Shown here piece after piece: positions 42,134 through 50,670 of a stretch of 64,000 nt of DNA. Position 1 is the stretch's first letter. The number at the start of each line of letters is the position of its first letter. A program made the position numbers and the translations under genes. Below the pieces are notes generated by a model. It was not told the DNA's origin. It saw nothing but the letters and a program-made list of their open reading frames with translations, and did not search any database. Source of the DNA: Saccharothrix saharensis (GTDB taxonomy: Bacteria > Actinomycetota > Actinomycetes > Mycobacteriales > Pseudonocardiaceae); assembly GCF_006716745.1 (NCBI RefSeq), contig NZ_VFPP01000001.1, forward strand, positions 3,906,001 through 3,970,000. Direction: 5' to 3'.

Positions 42134-42979
42134 GTGGAAGGTGTCTGGGTCGCCCTGCTGGCGTTCCTGACCTGCGGTTATTTCGCGCTGGCCGGGTTCG
42201 ACTACGGGGTGGGGGTGTTGTTGCGGCTGGTCGGGCGGGACGAGGGCGACCGACGGGCGGTGCTGCGGGCGGTGACGCCGTTCTTCCTCGGCAACGAGGT
42301 GTGGCTGGTCGCGGCGGTCGGCGTGCTGTTCGGGGCGTTCCCCCGGTTGGAGGGCGAGTTGCTGTCGTCGCAGCACACGGTGTTCGCGGTGCTGCTGGCC
42401 GGGTTGGTGTGCTTCACGGTCGCGGTGCAGTTGCGGTCGCCCGGGTGGGACTTCCCACTGGTGGGCGGCGCCGTGGTGGTCGCCTCGGGGTGGGGTGTGC
42501 TGCTCGGGCGGGTGCTCGGTGGGCCCGCGGTCCTCTGGGGCGCGGGGATGGTGGTGCTGTTCTCCCTGCACGGCGCGGTGTTCCTGAGCTGGCGGCTGTC
42601 GGGTGGGTTGCGGTCGCGGGCCCGGCGGGTCGCGGGGGTGCTGGTGCCGTGCGCGGCGGTTTTCGTGGTGGCGGCCGTGGTGACGGCCGGGCCCGTGCCG
42701 GTGCCGGCCTTCGGGGTGACGGCGGTGGTGGCGCTGGGGTTGCTCGGCGCGGTGTGGGCGGCCTTGCGGGTTGAGCGGTACCGGACCGGTTTCGCCTGCA
42801 GCGCGGCGATCTGCGCGTTGCCCGTGCTGGGCGTGTTCGGGGCGCGGTCGGTGGTGACGGTGTCGGTGATGGCGGACGTGTCGACGTTGCGGGTGCTGAC
42901 CTGGGCGGCGGTCGTCGTGGTGCCGCTGGTGCTGGTGTTCCAGTGGGCGACCTGGTGGATGTCCCGTGCGGCACGTTGA
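42134..42979 (+). CDS. cydB: bd-type oxidase subunit II (short form)
   Basis: 281 residues beginning VEGVWVALLAFLTCGYFALA and GFDYGVGVLLRL, the standard CydB start, then FLGNEVWLVAAVGVLFGAFP. About eight membrane helices are predicted by hydrophobicity; full-length CydB has about 340-380 residues, so this one is short, in keeping with its short CydA. GTG 42134 is preferred because GAGGGG lies eight or nine bases upstream; an in-frame GTG at 42125 is an alternative. It lies 12 nt after cydA and overlaps cydD by 14 nt. Confidence 0.88.
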   Translation: MEGVWVALLAFLTCGYFALAGFDYGVGVLLRLVGRDEGDRRAVLRAVTPFFLGNEVWLVAAVGVLFGAFPRLEGELLSSQHTVFAVLLAGLVCFTVAVQLRSPGWDFPLVGGAVVVASGWGVLLGRVLGGPAVLWGAGMVVLFSLHGAVFLSWRLSGGLRSRARRVAGVLVPCAAVFVVAAVVTAGPVPVPAFGVTAVVALGLLGAVWAALRVERYRTGFACSAAICALPVLGVFGARSVVTVSVMADVSTLRVLTWAAVVVVPLVLVFQWATWWMSRAAR

Positions 42980-44459
42980 CCGGCGGTACGTCGTGGTGCT
43001 GTCCGCGGTGGCGGTGCTGACGGCGGCGGTGGTGCTCGCGCAGGCCGAGGTGCTGGCGTCCGTGCTGGCCGGCGGGTGGTCGCCGTGGTGGCTGGTGGCG
43101 GTGGTCGTGGCGCGCGGGTCCGTGCTGTGGGGCGGGCGGGTCGTGACGCGGCGGCACGCGGCCGCGGTGAAGGCGTCGCTGCGGAAGCGGGCGCTGCGCG
43201 AGTCGTGCGGGACGCCGGGCCGGGCCGGGTCGGTGGCGACGCTGGTGGTGAAGGGCGTGGACGCGGTCGAGCCGTACTTCGCCGGGTACCTGCCGCAGTT
43301 GGTGGTGGCGGCCGTGGTGCCGGTGGCGGTCGTGGCGCGGCTGTCGTTCGCCGACCTGACGTCCGCGGTGGTGGTGCTGGTGACGTTGCCGTTGGTGCCG
43401 GTGTTCGCGGCGTTGGTCGGCCTGCGCGCGCGGGAACGGACGCGGGCGCAGTGGGCCGGGTCGGCGGTGGTCGGTGGGCACTTCCTGGACGTGGTGCGCG
43501 GGCTGGGGACGTTGCAGGTGTTCGGGCGGGCGGCGGCGCAGGCGGCGACCGTGCGGGCGATGGCGGGGGCGCACGCGGCGGCCACCATGCGCACGCTGCG
43601 GGTGGCGTTCCTGTCGGCGCTCGTGCTGGAGCTGGTGGCGACGCTGTCGGTGGCGCTGGTGGCGGTGCCGGTGGGGTTGCGGCTGCTGCACGGCGGCGTG
43701 ACGTTGCCGGTGGCGTTGCTGGTGCTGCTGCTCGCGCCGGAGGCCTACCTGCCGCTGCGGGCGGCGGGTGCGCAGTTCCACGCCTCGGCGGAGGGCTTGG
43801 CGGTCCTGGAGGCCGTGCCCGCGCCGACGGGCCGGGCCGTCGCGACCGCGCGGGTGCCCGACGTGCGGACGGCGGAGATCGTGGTGGACCGGGCGGTCGT
43901 CCGGTACCCGGGGCGGGCGGCGCTGGGCGCGTTGTCGTTGCGGGTCGGGGCCGGTGAGCGGGTCGGGCTGGTCGGGCCCAGCGGGGCGGGGAAGAGCACG
44001 GTGCTGGCGTTGCTGCTGGGGTTCGTCACACCGGAGGAAGGGCGGGTGCTGGTGGACGGGGTGGACTTGCGCGAGTTCGACCGGGAGTCGTGGTTGCGGC
44101 AGGTGGCCTGGGTGCCGCAGCGGCCGACGCTGTTCCCCGGCACGGTCGGTGAGAACATCGCGCTCGGGTCGTCCGGCGACGTGCGCGCGGCGGCCGCGGA
44201 GGTGGGGTTGGCGCACCTGGTCGACGCCGGGCACCCGTTGTCCTCCGGCGAGCGGCAGCGGGTGGCGTTGGCGCGGGCGCTGGTCCGGGACGGTGCGGGG
44301 TTGCTGCTGCTGGACGAGCCGACGTCCCGGCTGGACGGCGGCACGGAGGAGGCGGTGCTGCGGGCGACCCGGCGGCTCGCGGCGGGGCGGACGGCCCTGG
44401 TCGTCGCCCACCGGCCGGCCGTGCTGGGCGAGGTCGACCGGGTGGTGGCGTTCGGATGA
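42966..44459 (+). CDS. cydD: CydD-type ABC exporter subunit
   Basis: 497-residue fused membrane/ATPase half-transporter. Membrane segments fill residues about 1-270. The ATPase has Walker A GPSGAGKST (about residues 345-353), signature LSSGERQRVALARAL, Walker B LLLLDEPTSRLDGG and H-loop VVAHRP. CydDC exports cysteine/glutathione (or binds heme) and is needed to assemble bd oxidase in other bacteria. In a mycothiol-using actinomycete the thiol cargo may be cysteine or mycothiol (inference). Starts GTG 42966 inside cydB and ends in an ATGA overlap with cydC. Confidence 0.9.
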   Translation: MRHVDRRYVVVLSAVAVLTAAVVLAQAEVLASVLAGGWSPWWLVAVVVARGSVLWGGRVVTRRHAAAVKASLRKRALRESCGTPGRAGSVATLVVKGVDAVEPYFAGYLPQLVVAAVVPVAVVARLSFADLTSAVVVLVTLPLVPVFAALVGLRARERTRAQWAGSAVVGGHFLDVVRGLGTLQVFGRAAAQAATVRAMAGAHAAATMRTLRVAFLSALVLELVATLSVALVAVPVGLRLLHGGVTLPVALLVLLLAPEAYLPLRAAGAQFHASAEGLAVLEAVPAPTGRAVATARVPDVRTAEIVVDRAVVRYPGRAALGALSLRVGAGERVGLVGPSGAGKSTVLALLLGFVTPEEGRVLVDGVDLREFDRESWLRQVAWVPQRPTLFPGTVGENIALGSSGDVRAAAAEVGLAHLVDAGHPLSSGERQRVALARALVRDGAGLLLLDEPTSRLDGGTEEAVLRATRRLAAGRTALVVAHRPAVLGEVDRVVAFG

Positions 44460-46000
44460 GGCGGCTGGTGGTCGCGGTGGTGGCCGGGGTGGGGGCCGAG
44501 CTCGCCGGCATCGGGTTGACGGTCACGGCGGTGTGGCTCGTGGTGCGGGCCGCGGAGCAGCCGCCGCTGTCGGCGTTGGTGGTGGCGATCGTGGCCGTGC
44601 GGGCGCTGGCCGTGGCACGCGGCGGCATGCGGTACGCGGAGCGGCTGGCCGGGCACTCGGCGGTGTTGCGGCACCTGGCGGAGGTTCGCGGGCGCGTGTA
44701 CGACGCGTTGCTGCGCCGGCCGCTGCCCCGCGGTGACGCGCTCACCCGGCTCGTGTCCGATGTGGACAGCGTGCAGGACGCGCTGGTGCGGTGCGCGTTG
44801 CCGGGTGCGGTGGCGGTCGTGGTGGGCTCGGCGGCAGCGGTCGCGACCGGGTTCGCCTGGCCGATGGTGGTCGGGCTGCCGGCGACCGTGCTCGTCATCC
44901 CGTGGGCGGCGTTCCGGATGGCGCGACGGCACCTGCGGGCGCTCGCACCGCTGCGGTCGGAACTGGCGGAGCGGACGGTCGTGCTGCTGGACGGCGCCGC
45001 GGAGTTGACCGCGTTCGGCGCGCTGGACCGCGAGCTGGACGCGACCGGCCGGGTCGTCGACGCCCTGGCCGACCGGGAACGCCGGGGTGGTTTCGCCCCG
45101 GCGGCCCTGGCGGCGGCGGCCGTGGTCGTGCAGTTCGGGGTGGCCCTGGCGTTCCTGCGATCCGGCGCGCCCGCACACGTGGTGCTCGGCTCGATCGCCG
45201 TGCTGGAGGTGGCGACCCCGCTGGCGTCGGCCGCGGAGAGGTGGGCCGGGGCACGCGGGTCGGTCCGCCGGGTGCGGGCGGCGTTGCGGGCGGCTCCACG
45301 CCCGGCACCCTGCGTGGACCTGCCGGTGGGCCGGATCGGCGTGGTCGGCGCGAGCGGCGCGGGCAAGAGCACGTTCCTGCGGGCGTTGGCCGCCGCACAC
45401 CCCGGAGTCGCCAAGGGCGTGCTGGACGACGCGCACGTCTTCCACGCCACCGCGGAGGCCAACGTCCGGCTCGCCCGGCCCGACGCGTCACGCGCCGACC
45501 TCGACCGGGTCGCGGCCCTGGTCGACCTGGACGTGCCCTGGGACACCGTCGTCGGCGAGGACGGCGACGCCCTGTCCGGCGGCCAGCGGCAACGCCTGCT
45601 GCTCGCCCGCGCCCTCCTGGCCGACCCCGACGTCCTGCTCCTGGACGAACCCGTCGAAGGCCTGGACGTCGAGCACGGTGACGCCGTCCTGCGCCGGGTC
45701 CTCGCCCACGCCCGCGGCACCGTCGTGCTGGTCACGCACCGGCTCGCGCCGCTGGCCGACTTCGACCGGGTCCTGGTCTTCGAGGACGGCCGCGTCACCC
45801 GCGAGGGCCGGCACGCGGACCTGGTCGCCGCGCCGGGCTACTACCGCGACCGCTGGAGCACCGAGCGCATGGCCGGCCGGTCCTCGGCGGGCACGTCCAC
45901 CGGCGACGGCAGCCACTCCCCCTCGAACGGCACGAACTGCGTCAACGTGGACGACCCCACCGGCACCCCGCACCGGCGCAGCGCGGTGACCGCGATCTGA
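44456..46000 (+). CDS. cydC: CydC-type ABC exporter subunit with antisense-overlapping tail
   Basis: 514-residue partner of CydD with membrane segments to about residue 280 and an ATPase: Walker A GASGAGKST, signature LSGGQRQRLLLARAL, Walker B VLLLDEPVEGLDVE and H-loop VLVTHRL. The nucleotide domain lacks some spacing between Walker A and signature seen in CydD. The domain should end near PGYYRDRW; the frame then continues about 53 residues (RSSAGTSTGDGSHSPSNG and onwards) to a stop at 46000. This tail lies entirely over the 3' end of gpgS on the other strand and is probably a read-through extension. Confidence 0.85.
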   Translation: MRRLVVAVVAGVGAELAGIGLTVTAVWLVVRAAEQPPLSALVVAIVAVRALAVARGGMRYAERLAGHSAVLRHLAEVRGRVYDALLRRPLPRGDALTRLVSDVDSVQDALVRCALPGAVAVVVGSAAAVATGFAWPMVVGLPATVLVIPWAAFRMARRHLRALAPLRSELAERTVVLLDGAAELTAFGALDRELDATGRVVDALADRERRGGFAPAALAAAAVVVQFGVALAFLRSGAPAHVVLGSIAVLEVATPLASAAERWAGARGSVRRVRAALRAAPRPAPCVDLPVGRIGVVGASGAGKSTFLRALAAAHPGVAKGVLDDAHVFHATAEANVRLARPDASRADLDRVAALVDLDVPWDTVVGEDGDALSGGQRQRLLLARALLADPDVLLLDEPVEGLDVEHGDAVLRRVLAHARGTVVLVTHRLAPLADFDRVLVFEDGRVTREGRHADLVAAPGYYRDRWSTERMAGRSSAGTSTGDGSHSPSNGTNCVNVDDPTGTPHRRSAVTAI

Positions 46001-46743
46001 GCCGCCATCGGCCCGAGCTGGTGCAGGTCCCGGTTGCGGTGCTTGCGCACACCCAGGTTGACCTGCGCGATCCCGTCCAGCCCGTACCGGGCGTGCGCGT
46101 CGAGCAGCAACCCGATCTCCACCCCGTAGCCGGGCGCGAACGGCACCGACTCCAGGAACGCGCGCGTGCCCGCGTACTCGCCGCCCAACGGCTGCACGAC
46201 ACCGGCGAGCTCCGGCCGCAGGGCGTTGAGCAGCGGCCGGGCCGCCAGTTCGGTGACCCGGCCGCCGCCGGTGCTCTCCAGCCGCAGCGGCCGCCGGTAG
46301 AAGCCCTTGACCAGGTGCACGCCGGCGCGGGTGAGCAGCGGGCCGAGCAGGGCGGGCACGAAGTCGGGGTCGGGGTCGACCAGGTCGGAGTCGAGGAACA
46401 CCACCAGGTCCCCGGTCGTGGCGGCCAGCGACCGCCACAGCACCTCGCCCTTGCCGGGCCGGGGTGCCAGGTCGGGCAGCACGTCGGTCCGGCGCACGAC
46501 CCGCGCCCCGGCCTCCTCCGCACGCGCCGCGGTGGCGTCGGTGGACCCGGAGTCCATGACGACCAGCTCGTCGACGAGGCCGCCGAGCAGCGGGCGCACG
46601 ACGGCCACGACGCCACCGACCGTGGCCTCCTCGTCGAGCGCGGGCAGGACCACGCTGACCGTGCGACTCCCCTTGTGCGCCAGGAGCTCCTCGACAGTCC
46701 ACCGCGGACCCTGCCAGGTGTTGGCCGCGAACCAGTCCGCCAT
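45841..46743 (-). CDS. gpgS: Glucosyl-3-phosphoglycerate synthase
   Basis: 300-residue GT81 glycosyltransferase that transfers glucose from NDP-glucose to 3-phosphoglycerate, the first step of methylglucose lipopolysaccharide synthesis in mycobacteria or of glucosylglycerate as a solute elsewhere. Motifs are VVLPALDEEATVGGVV, ELVVMDSGSTDATAARA, RPGKGEVLWRSL, the metal-binding VFLDSDLVDPDPDF (DSD) and GVEIGLLLDAHARYG. ATG 46743 shares one base with the folP2 stop (TGATG). The last 160 bases overlap the convergent cydC frame. The gene order folP2-gpgS equals Rv1207-Rv1208. Confidence 0.94.
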   Translation of the reverse strand: MADWFAANTWQGPRWTVEELLAHKGSRTVSVVLPALDEEATVGGVVAVVRPLLGGLVDELVVMDSGSTDATAARAEEAGARVVRRTDVLPDLAPRPGKGEVLWRSLAATTGDLVVFLDSDLVDPDPDFVPALLGPLLTRAGVHLVKGFYRRPLRLESTGGGRVTELAARPLLNALRPELAGVVQPLGGEYAGTRAFLESVPFAPGYGVEIGLLLDAHARYGLDGIAQVNLGVRKHRNRDLHQLGPMAAQIAVTALRRCGVPVGSSTLTQFVPFEGEWLPSPVDVPAEDRPAMRSVLQRSR

Positions 46744-47612
46744 CAGGCCAGCGCCCTCAGCACCCGGGCCGGCGGACGCGTGCCCGCGATGCTCGCCACC
46801 ATCTCCACCACCCGCCGGGTCTGCCGCACCTGGTGCGCCCGGAACACCTTCGCGCCCGACCACGCCGCCACGGACGTCGCGGCCAGCGTGCCGTCGACCC
46901 GGTCGTCCACCCCGGCGCCCAGGGTCTCGCCGACGAAGTCCTTGTTCGACACCGCCATCAGCACCGGCCACCCGGTCGCCACCAGCTCGTCCAGCCGCCG
47001 CAGCAGCTCCAGGCCGTGCCAGGTGTTCTTGCCGAAGTCGTGGGTCGGGTCGATCAGCACACCCGCCGCGGGCACGCCCAGCGCGACCATCCGCTCGGCG
47101 CGTTCGACCAGCTCCGCCGCCACGGACGCCACCACGTCGGCGTACCGGACGCGGTGCGGGTCGGTGCGCGGTTCGAGGCCGCCGGTGTGCGAGCAGACGA
47201 TGCCCACGCCGAACTCGGCCGCCACCTCGGCCAGCGCCGGGTCCGCGCCCGCCCACGTGTCGTTGATCAGGTCCGCGCCCACCTCGCACACCGCGCGGCC
47301 CACCTCGTGCCGCCACGTGTCGACGCTGATCACCAGGTCCGGGTGGCGTTCGCGGACCGCCGCGACGAACGGCACGACCCGCCGCGCCTCCTCGGCCGTG
47401 TCGACCGCCTCGCCCCGGGAACCCGCCCGGACCCCGCCGATGTCGACGATGTCCGCGCCGTCGGCGACCGCCCGGTCCACCGCGGCCATGGCGGCGTCGT
47501 CGGCGAACGTCGCGCCGCGGTCGTAGAACGAGTCGCGCGTCCGGTTGACGATCGCCATCACCAGCGCGCGATCTTCGGCGACCTCTCGTGAACCGAACCG
47601 CATGACCGGCAT
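46743..47612 (-). CDS. folP2: FolP2-type dihydropteroate synthase homologue
   Basis: 289-residue TIM-barrel protein of the dihydropteroate synthase family. Motifs: ALVMAIVNRTRDSFYDRGAT at the start, ADIVDIGGVRAGSRGEAVDT, ISVDTWRHEV, GADLINDTWAGADP, LIDPTHDFGKNTWHGLELL and LMAVSNKDFVGETLG. The usual DVGGESTRPG loop is replaced by DIGGVRAGSRG; this is the FolP2 signature, and in mycobacteria FolP2 is reported to lack synthase activity. Fixed linkage with gpgS suggests a role outside folate synthesis (inference). ATG 47612 and a second ATG at 47603 are both possible starts. Confidence 0.9.
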   Translation of the reverse strand: MPVMRFGSREVAEDRALVMAIVNRTRDSFYDRGATFADDAAMAAVDRAVADGADIVDIGGVRAGSRGEAVDTAEEARRVVPFVAAVRERHPDLVISVDTWRHEVGRAVCEVGADLINDTWAGADPALAEVAAEFGVGIVCSHTGGLEPRTDPHRVRYADVVASVAAELVERAERMVALGVPAAGVLIDPTHDFGKNTWHGLELLRRLDELVATGWPVLMAVSNKDFVGETLGAGVDDRVDGTLAATSVAAWSGAKVFRAHQVRQTRRVVEMVASIAGTRPPARVLRALA

Positions 47613-47657
47613 CGTGCCACGTCCGACCTGCGGGTGAGCTGCGTCACAGATCCGTGC

Positions 47658-47693
47658 TACTGGCGAGTACGGTTCGTGTTTACTCCCGAGTAA
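47658..47693. promoter_or_regulatory. Two operator-like palindromes before the acyl-hydrolase gene
   Basis: TTACTCCCGAGTAA (47680-47693) is a perfect dyad with 6-base arms and a 2-base spacer. TACTGGCGAGTA (47658-47669) is a one-mismatch relative 22 bp upstream. They lie 39-75 nt before the hydrolase GTG at 47732, where a promoter would be. Similar sites occur at 49243 and, more distantly, at 18198 and 20011. Confidence 0.5.
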
Positions 47694-47731
47694 CACCCTG
47701 CGTGATCCCGGTCACGGTCAAGGAGGACCTC

Positions 47732-49222
47732 GTGCGCCGATCACTTCCCCTCCTGCTCGCCGCCCTGGTGGCGCTCGTGCTCGCACCGCCCGCCCAGGCG
47801 GCCCCCGGCTTCGCGGTCGCCTACCGGACGATCCCCGGTGAGGGCGGCACGCCGTTGAAGGCGTTCGTCGTCACGCCGACCGGGCGCGGCAGCGGACCGT
47901 TCCCGCTGATCGTGCTGCCGTCGAGCTGGGGCGTGAACAACATCGAGTACGTCGGCGCGGCCGCCAAGCTCGCCTACGGGTCCGGCTACTCGGTGATCAG
48001 CTACACCTCGCGCGGGTTCTACGACTCGGCCGGCGAGGTCGACGTGGCCGGGCCGGACACCGTGGCCGACGTCAGCCGGGTGATCGACTGGGGGCTCGCG
48101 CACGCGGCCGGCGACCCGGCTCGCGTCGGCGTGGGCGGCATCTCCTACGGCGCGGGCCAGTCGCTGCTGGCCGCCGCGCGCGACCCGCGGATCAAGGCGG
48201 TGGCGGCGCTGAGCACGTGGACCGACCTGGCGCGGTCGCTGTACCCGAACGAGACGGTCAGCGCGCAGGCGGTGGAGCTGCTGCTGGCGGCCGGGAAGCT
48301 GACCGGCCGGCCGGGGCCGGTGCTGCGCGACGCGGAGACGGCGTACCGGGAGAACCGGTTCGCCGACGTGCTGCCGATCTCGCCGCCGCGGTCGCCCGCC
48401 TCGCACGTGTCGTCCATCAAGGCCGCGGTGCTGATCGGCAACGCGTGGAACGACGGGCTGTTCGCGCCCGGCCAGATCACCGACTTCTTCGGCGCGCTGA
48501 CCGGGCCCAAGCGGCTGATGCTGTCGCCGGGCGACCACGCGACGGCGGAGCTGTTCGGCGCGGCCGGGCTGCCGAACGAGATCTGGACGTCGGTGGGCCG
48601 CTGGTTCGGCCACCACCTCGGGGGCGAGGCCAACGGGATCGAGCGCGAGCTGCCCGTGCAGGTGAAGCCGAACAACGGCGGCGCGTGGCGCGCGTACCCG
48701 TCGTGGGCGGCGGTGACGGCCCGGACGGACAAGGTGGCGTTGGCGGCGGACCGGATCGGCACCGGGTGGCCGACCATCGCCGAGAGCGGCACGGTGCTGG
48801 TGTCCGGGGCGTTGCAGGGGTTCCTGAACCTGCCGGTGGGCGTCTCCACCCCGTTGATCGACCGGGGTGCGGCGGCGGTGTGGCGGGGGCCCGTGCAGTG
48901 GAGCGGCACGTCGGTCAGCGGCACGCCCCGGGTCCGGCTGACCGTGACGCCGGGAGCGGCGCGGACGACGCTGTACGCGTACCTGTACGAGGTGAACGCC
49001 CTGGGCCTGGGCGCGCTGGTCACGCACAAGCCGGTGACGCTGACCGGGACCGGGACGCGGGTGGTGGACCTGGCGCTGGAGCCCGTGGTGTGGGACGTCG
49101 CGGCGGGCAACCGGCTGGTGCTGGTCGTGGACACCGTGGACGCGCGGTACCAGGGGTCCAGCACGCTCGGCTCGTCGGTGACCTTCGGCGCGGACTCGTG
49201 GATCGAGGTGCCGAGGGGGTAG
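47732..49222 (+). CDS. Secreted CocE/X-Pro dipeptidase-like alpha/beta hydrolase
   Basis: 496 residues with a cleavable Sec signal (LPLLLAALVALVLAPPAQAA). The hydrolase domain has the nucleophile elbow GVGGISYGAGQSLLAA (Ser about residue 142), GLFAPGQITDFFGAL and a late histidine in LSPGDHATAELFG. A C-terminal jelly-roll domain of the X-Pro dipeptidyl peptidase type follows (SGALQGFLNLPVGV to VTFGADSWIEV). Members hydrolyse acyl esters or proline-containing peptides; the substrate here is unknown. GTG 47732 has AAGGAGGA upstream. Two operator-like palindromes precede the gene. Confidence 0.88.
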   Translation: MRRSLPLLLAALVALVLAPPAQAAPGFAVAYRTIPGEGGTPLKAFVVTPTGRGSGPFPLIVLPSSWGVNNIEYVGAAAKLAYGSGYSVISYTSRGFYDSAGEVDVAGPDTVADVSRVIDWGLAHAAGDPARVGVGGISYGAGQSLLAAARDPRIKAVAALSTWTDLARSLYPNETVSAQAVELLLAAGKLTGRPGPVLRDAETAYRENRFADVLPISPPRSPASHVSSIKAAVLIGNAWNDGLFAPGQITDFFGALTGPKRLMLSPGDHATAELFGAAGLPNEIWTSVGRWFGHHLGGEANGIERELPVQVKPNNGGAWRAYPSWAAVTARTDKVALAADRIGTGWPTIAESGTVLVSGALQGFLNLPVGVSTPLIDRGAAAVWRGPVQWSGTSVSGTPRVRLTVTPGAARTTLYAYLYEVNALGLGALVTHKPVTLTGTGTRVVDLALEPVVWDVAAGNRLVLVVDTVDARYQGSSTLGSSVTFGADSWIEVPRG

Positions 49223-49242
49223 CTGACGGCAGGTGGCAGGAA

Positions 49243-49254
49243 TACCTGCGAGTA
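49243..49254. promoter_or_regulatory. Operator-like site before DUF3224 gene
   Basis: TACCTGCGAGTA lies eight bases before the DUF3224 ATG at 49263 and matches TACTGGCGAGTA (47658-47669) at 10 of 12 positions. In this place a bound dimer would block both promoter clearance and translation. The match is short and could be chance. Confidence 0.35.
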
Positions 49255-49262
49255 TCGCCCGC

Positions 49263-49634
49263 ATGGAATCCAAGTCGACCTTCAAGATCACCCGGTGGGA
49301 CCAGACGGTCTACGACGAGGCCGAGCCGCAGCTGGGCCGGGCGATCGTGGACAAGGCGTACACCGGCGCCATGGAGGGCACCAGCACGGCCGAGCTGACG
49401 ATGTGCCAGCCGTCGGACGGTTCGGCGGGCTACGTGGGCACCGAGCGGTTCACGGGCACCGTGGAGGGCCGGTCGGGGACGTTCGTGCTCCAGCACGGCG
49501 CGGTCATGTCGCCCGCCGGCGAGCGGTTCTGGGGTCACATCGTGCCCGGTTCCGGCACCGGCGAGCTGGCCGGGATCTCCGGCACGGCCCGGCTGGAGCA
49601 CGAGCTGATCACGCTGGACCACGACCTTGGCTGA
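49263..49634 (+). CDS. DUF3224 protein
   Basis: 123-residue beta-barrel protein of the DUF3224 family: STFKITRWDQTVYDEAEPQL, AYTGAMEGTSTAELTMCQPS, GSAGYVGTERFTGTVEGRSG, TFVLQHGAV and PGSGTGELAGISGTARLE. The repeated glycine turns form the barrel, which resembles allene-oxide-cyclase-like folds. No function is established. ATG 49263 starts 40 nt after the hydrolase stop; the end overlaps the next gene, which starts at TTG 49627, by 8 nt, so the two are coupled. Confidence 0.85.
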   Translation: MESKSTFKITRWDQTVYDEAEPQLGRAIVDKAYTGAMEGTSTAELTMCQPSDGSAGYVGTERFTGTVEGRSGTFVLQHGAVMSPAGERFWGHIVPGSGTGELAGISGTARLEHELITLDHDLG

Positions 49635-50670
49635 CCGGGAACGGGTGATCGCGTACCGGGTCGCCGCGCACCAGTTCGACCGCGCCACCACCGACGCGGC
49701 CGACCTGCGGGTGTTCGACCTCGGCCTGCAGGACTCGGAGCGGTCGGCGGTACCGGCGCTGGCGGCCCGGCTGGACCGGGTGCCCGACCTGGGCGCGTTC
49801 ACGCTCACGTGGAGCGTGCGGGGTGCGCCTCACTGGCACCGGGCCGCCGAGGTGCCCGCGCTGGCGGCCCGGCTGTGGCCGTTGAGCGACGCCGACGCGG
49901 TGGCCCGGATGAACCGGCCGCCGGTGGCGGACGGCCTGGCCGCGCTGCACGAGGTCGCGGTGGCGTTGCGGGACGTGGTGACCGGGCCGATGACGAAGGG
50001 CGAGGCGTCGTCCCGCCTCACCGCCCGGGTCCGCCCGGAGCTCACCGGCTGGTGCCGGGGCTGCGACGCCACGCACGTGCCGGACCCGATCTTCCGCCTG
50101 GCCGTGCTGCCCGCCGGGCTGCGGTTCGACCCGGCGGAGCGGACGGTGACGTTCGTGCCGCTGGAGGACCGGCGGGACGTGCCCGCGCGCGGCGAGGGCT
50201 TCGCCGCGCTGATCGCCGACTACCTGCGGCTGCACGGGCCCGCCGGGCCGTCCGAGGTGGCGCACTACTTCGGCGCGCCGGTGCGGGATGTGAAGGACGC
50301 GTGGCCGGACGACCTGGTCGCCGTGTCGAAGCGGGCGTGGCTGCCGGCCGACCGGATGGCGGCGTTCGAGGACCCGCCCGAGCCCGAGGTCGTGCGGCTG
50401 CTGCCACCGCTGGACCCGTACCTCAACGCCCGCGACCGCGACCTGCTCGTGCCGGACAAGGCGCACCAGAAGCAGGTGTGGCGCATCCTGGGCCGACGCG
50501 GGGCCCTGCTGGTGGACGGGGAGGTCCTGGGCACGTGGCAGGCCAAGGCGGCGGGCTCCCGGCTGGACGTGAAGGTGTCGCCGTTCGTGCCGCTGGACGT
50601 GGACATGTTCGCCGAGGAGGCCGCGCGGCTGGCGGTCGCGCGCGGCCTCGACGGCGCGCGGGTCAGCTAG
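49627..50670 (+). CDS. Winged-helix DNA glycosylase-like protein (AlkX/YcaQ family)
   Basis: 347 residues of the HTH_42/AlkZ-like superfamily (PF06224), which includes interstrand-crosslink and alkyl-purine DNA glycosylases. Typical sections are FDLGLQDSERSAVPALAARL, FTLTWSVRGAPHWHRAAEV, MTKGEASSRLTARV, YLRLHGPAGPSEVAHYFGAP (winged helix) and LLPPLDPYLNARDRDLLVPD. The QxD/QxQ catalytic motif of AlkZ is seen here only as LQD in GLQDS, so activity is uncertain. TTG 49627 overlaps the DUF3224 gene. Its stop overlaps the convergent LOG gene by 8 nt. Confidence 0.8.
   Translation: MADRERVIAYRVAAHQFDRATTDAADLRVFDLGLQDSERSAVPALAARLDRVPDLGAFTLTWSVRGAPHWHRAAEVPALAARLWPLSDADAVARMNRPPVADGLAALHEVAVALRDVVTGPMTKGEASSRLTARVRPELTGWCRGCDATHVPDPIFRLAVLPAGLRFDPAERTVTFVPLEDRRDVPARGEGFAALIADYLRLHGPAGPSEVAHYFGAPVRDVKDAWPDDLVAVSKRAWLPADRMAAFEDPPEPEVVRLLPPLDPYLNARDRDLLVPDKAHQKQVWRILGRRGALLVDGEVLGTWQAKAAGSRLDVKVSPFVPLDVDMFAEEAARLAVARGLDGARVS

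Noticed and set aside
40949..43594. An 881-codon open frame on the minus strand
   Set aside because: Antisense to cydA, cydB and cydD; composition is low-complexity His/Arg/Thr and has no recognisable motif.
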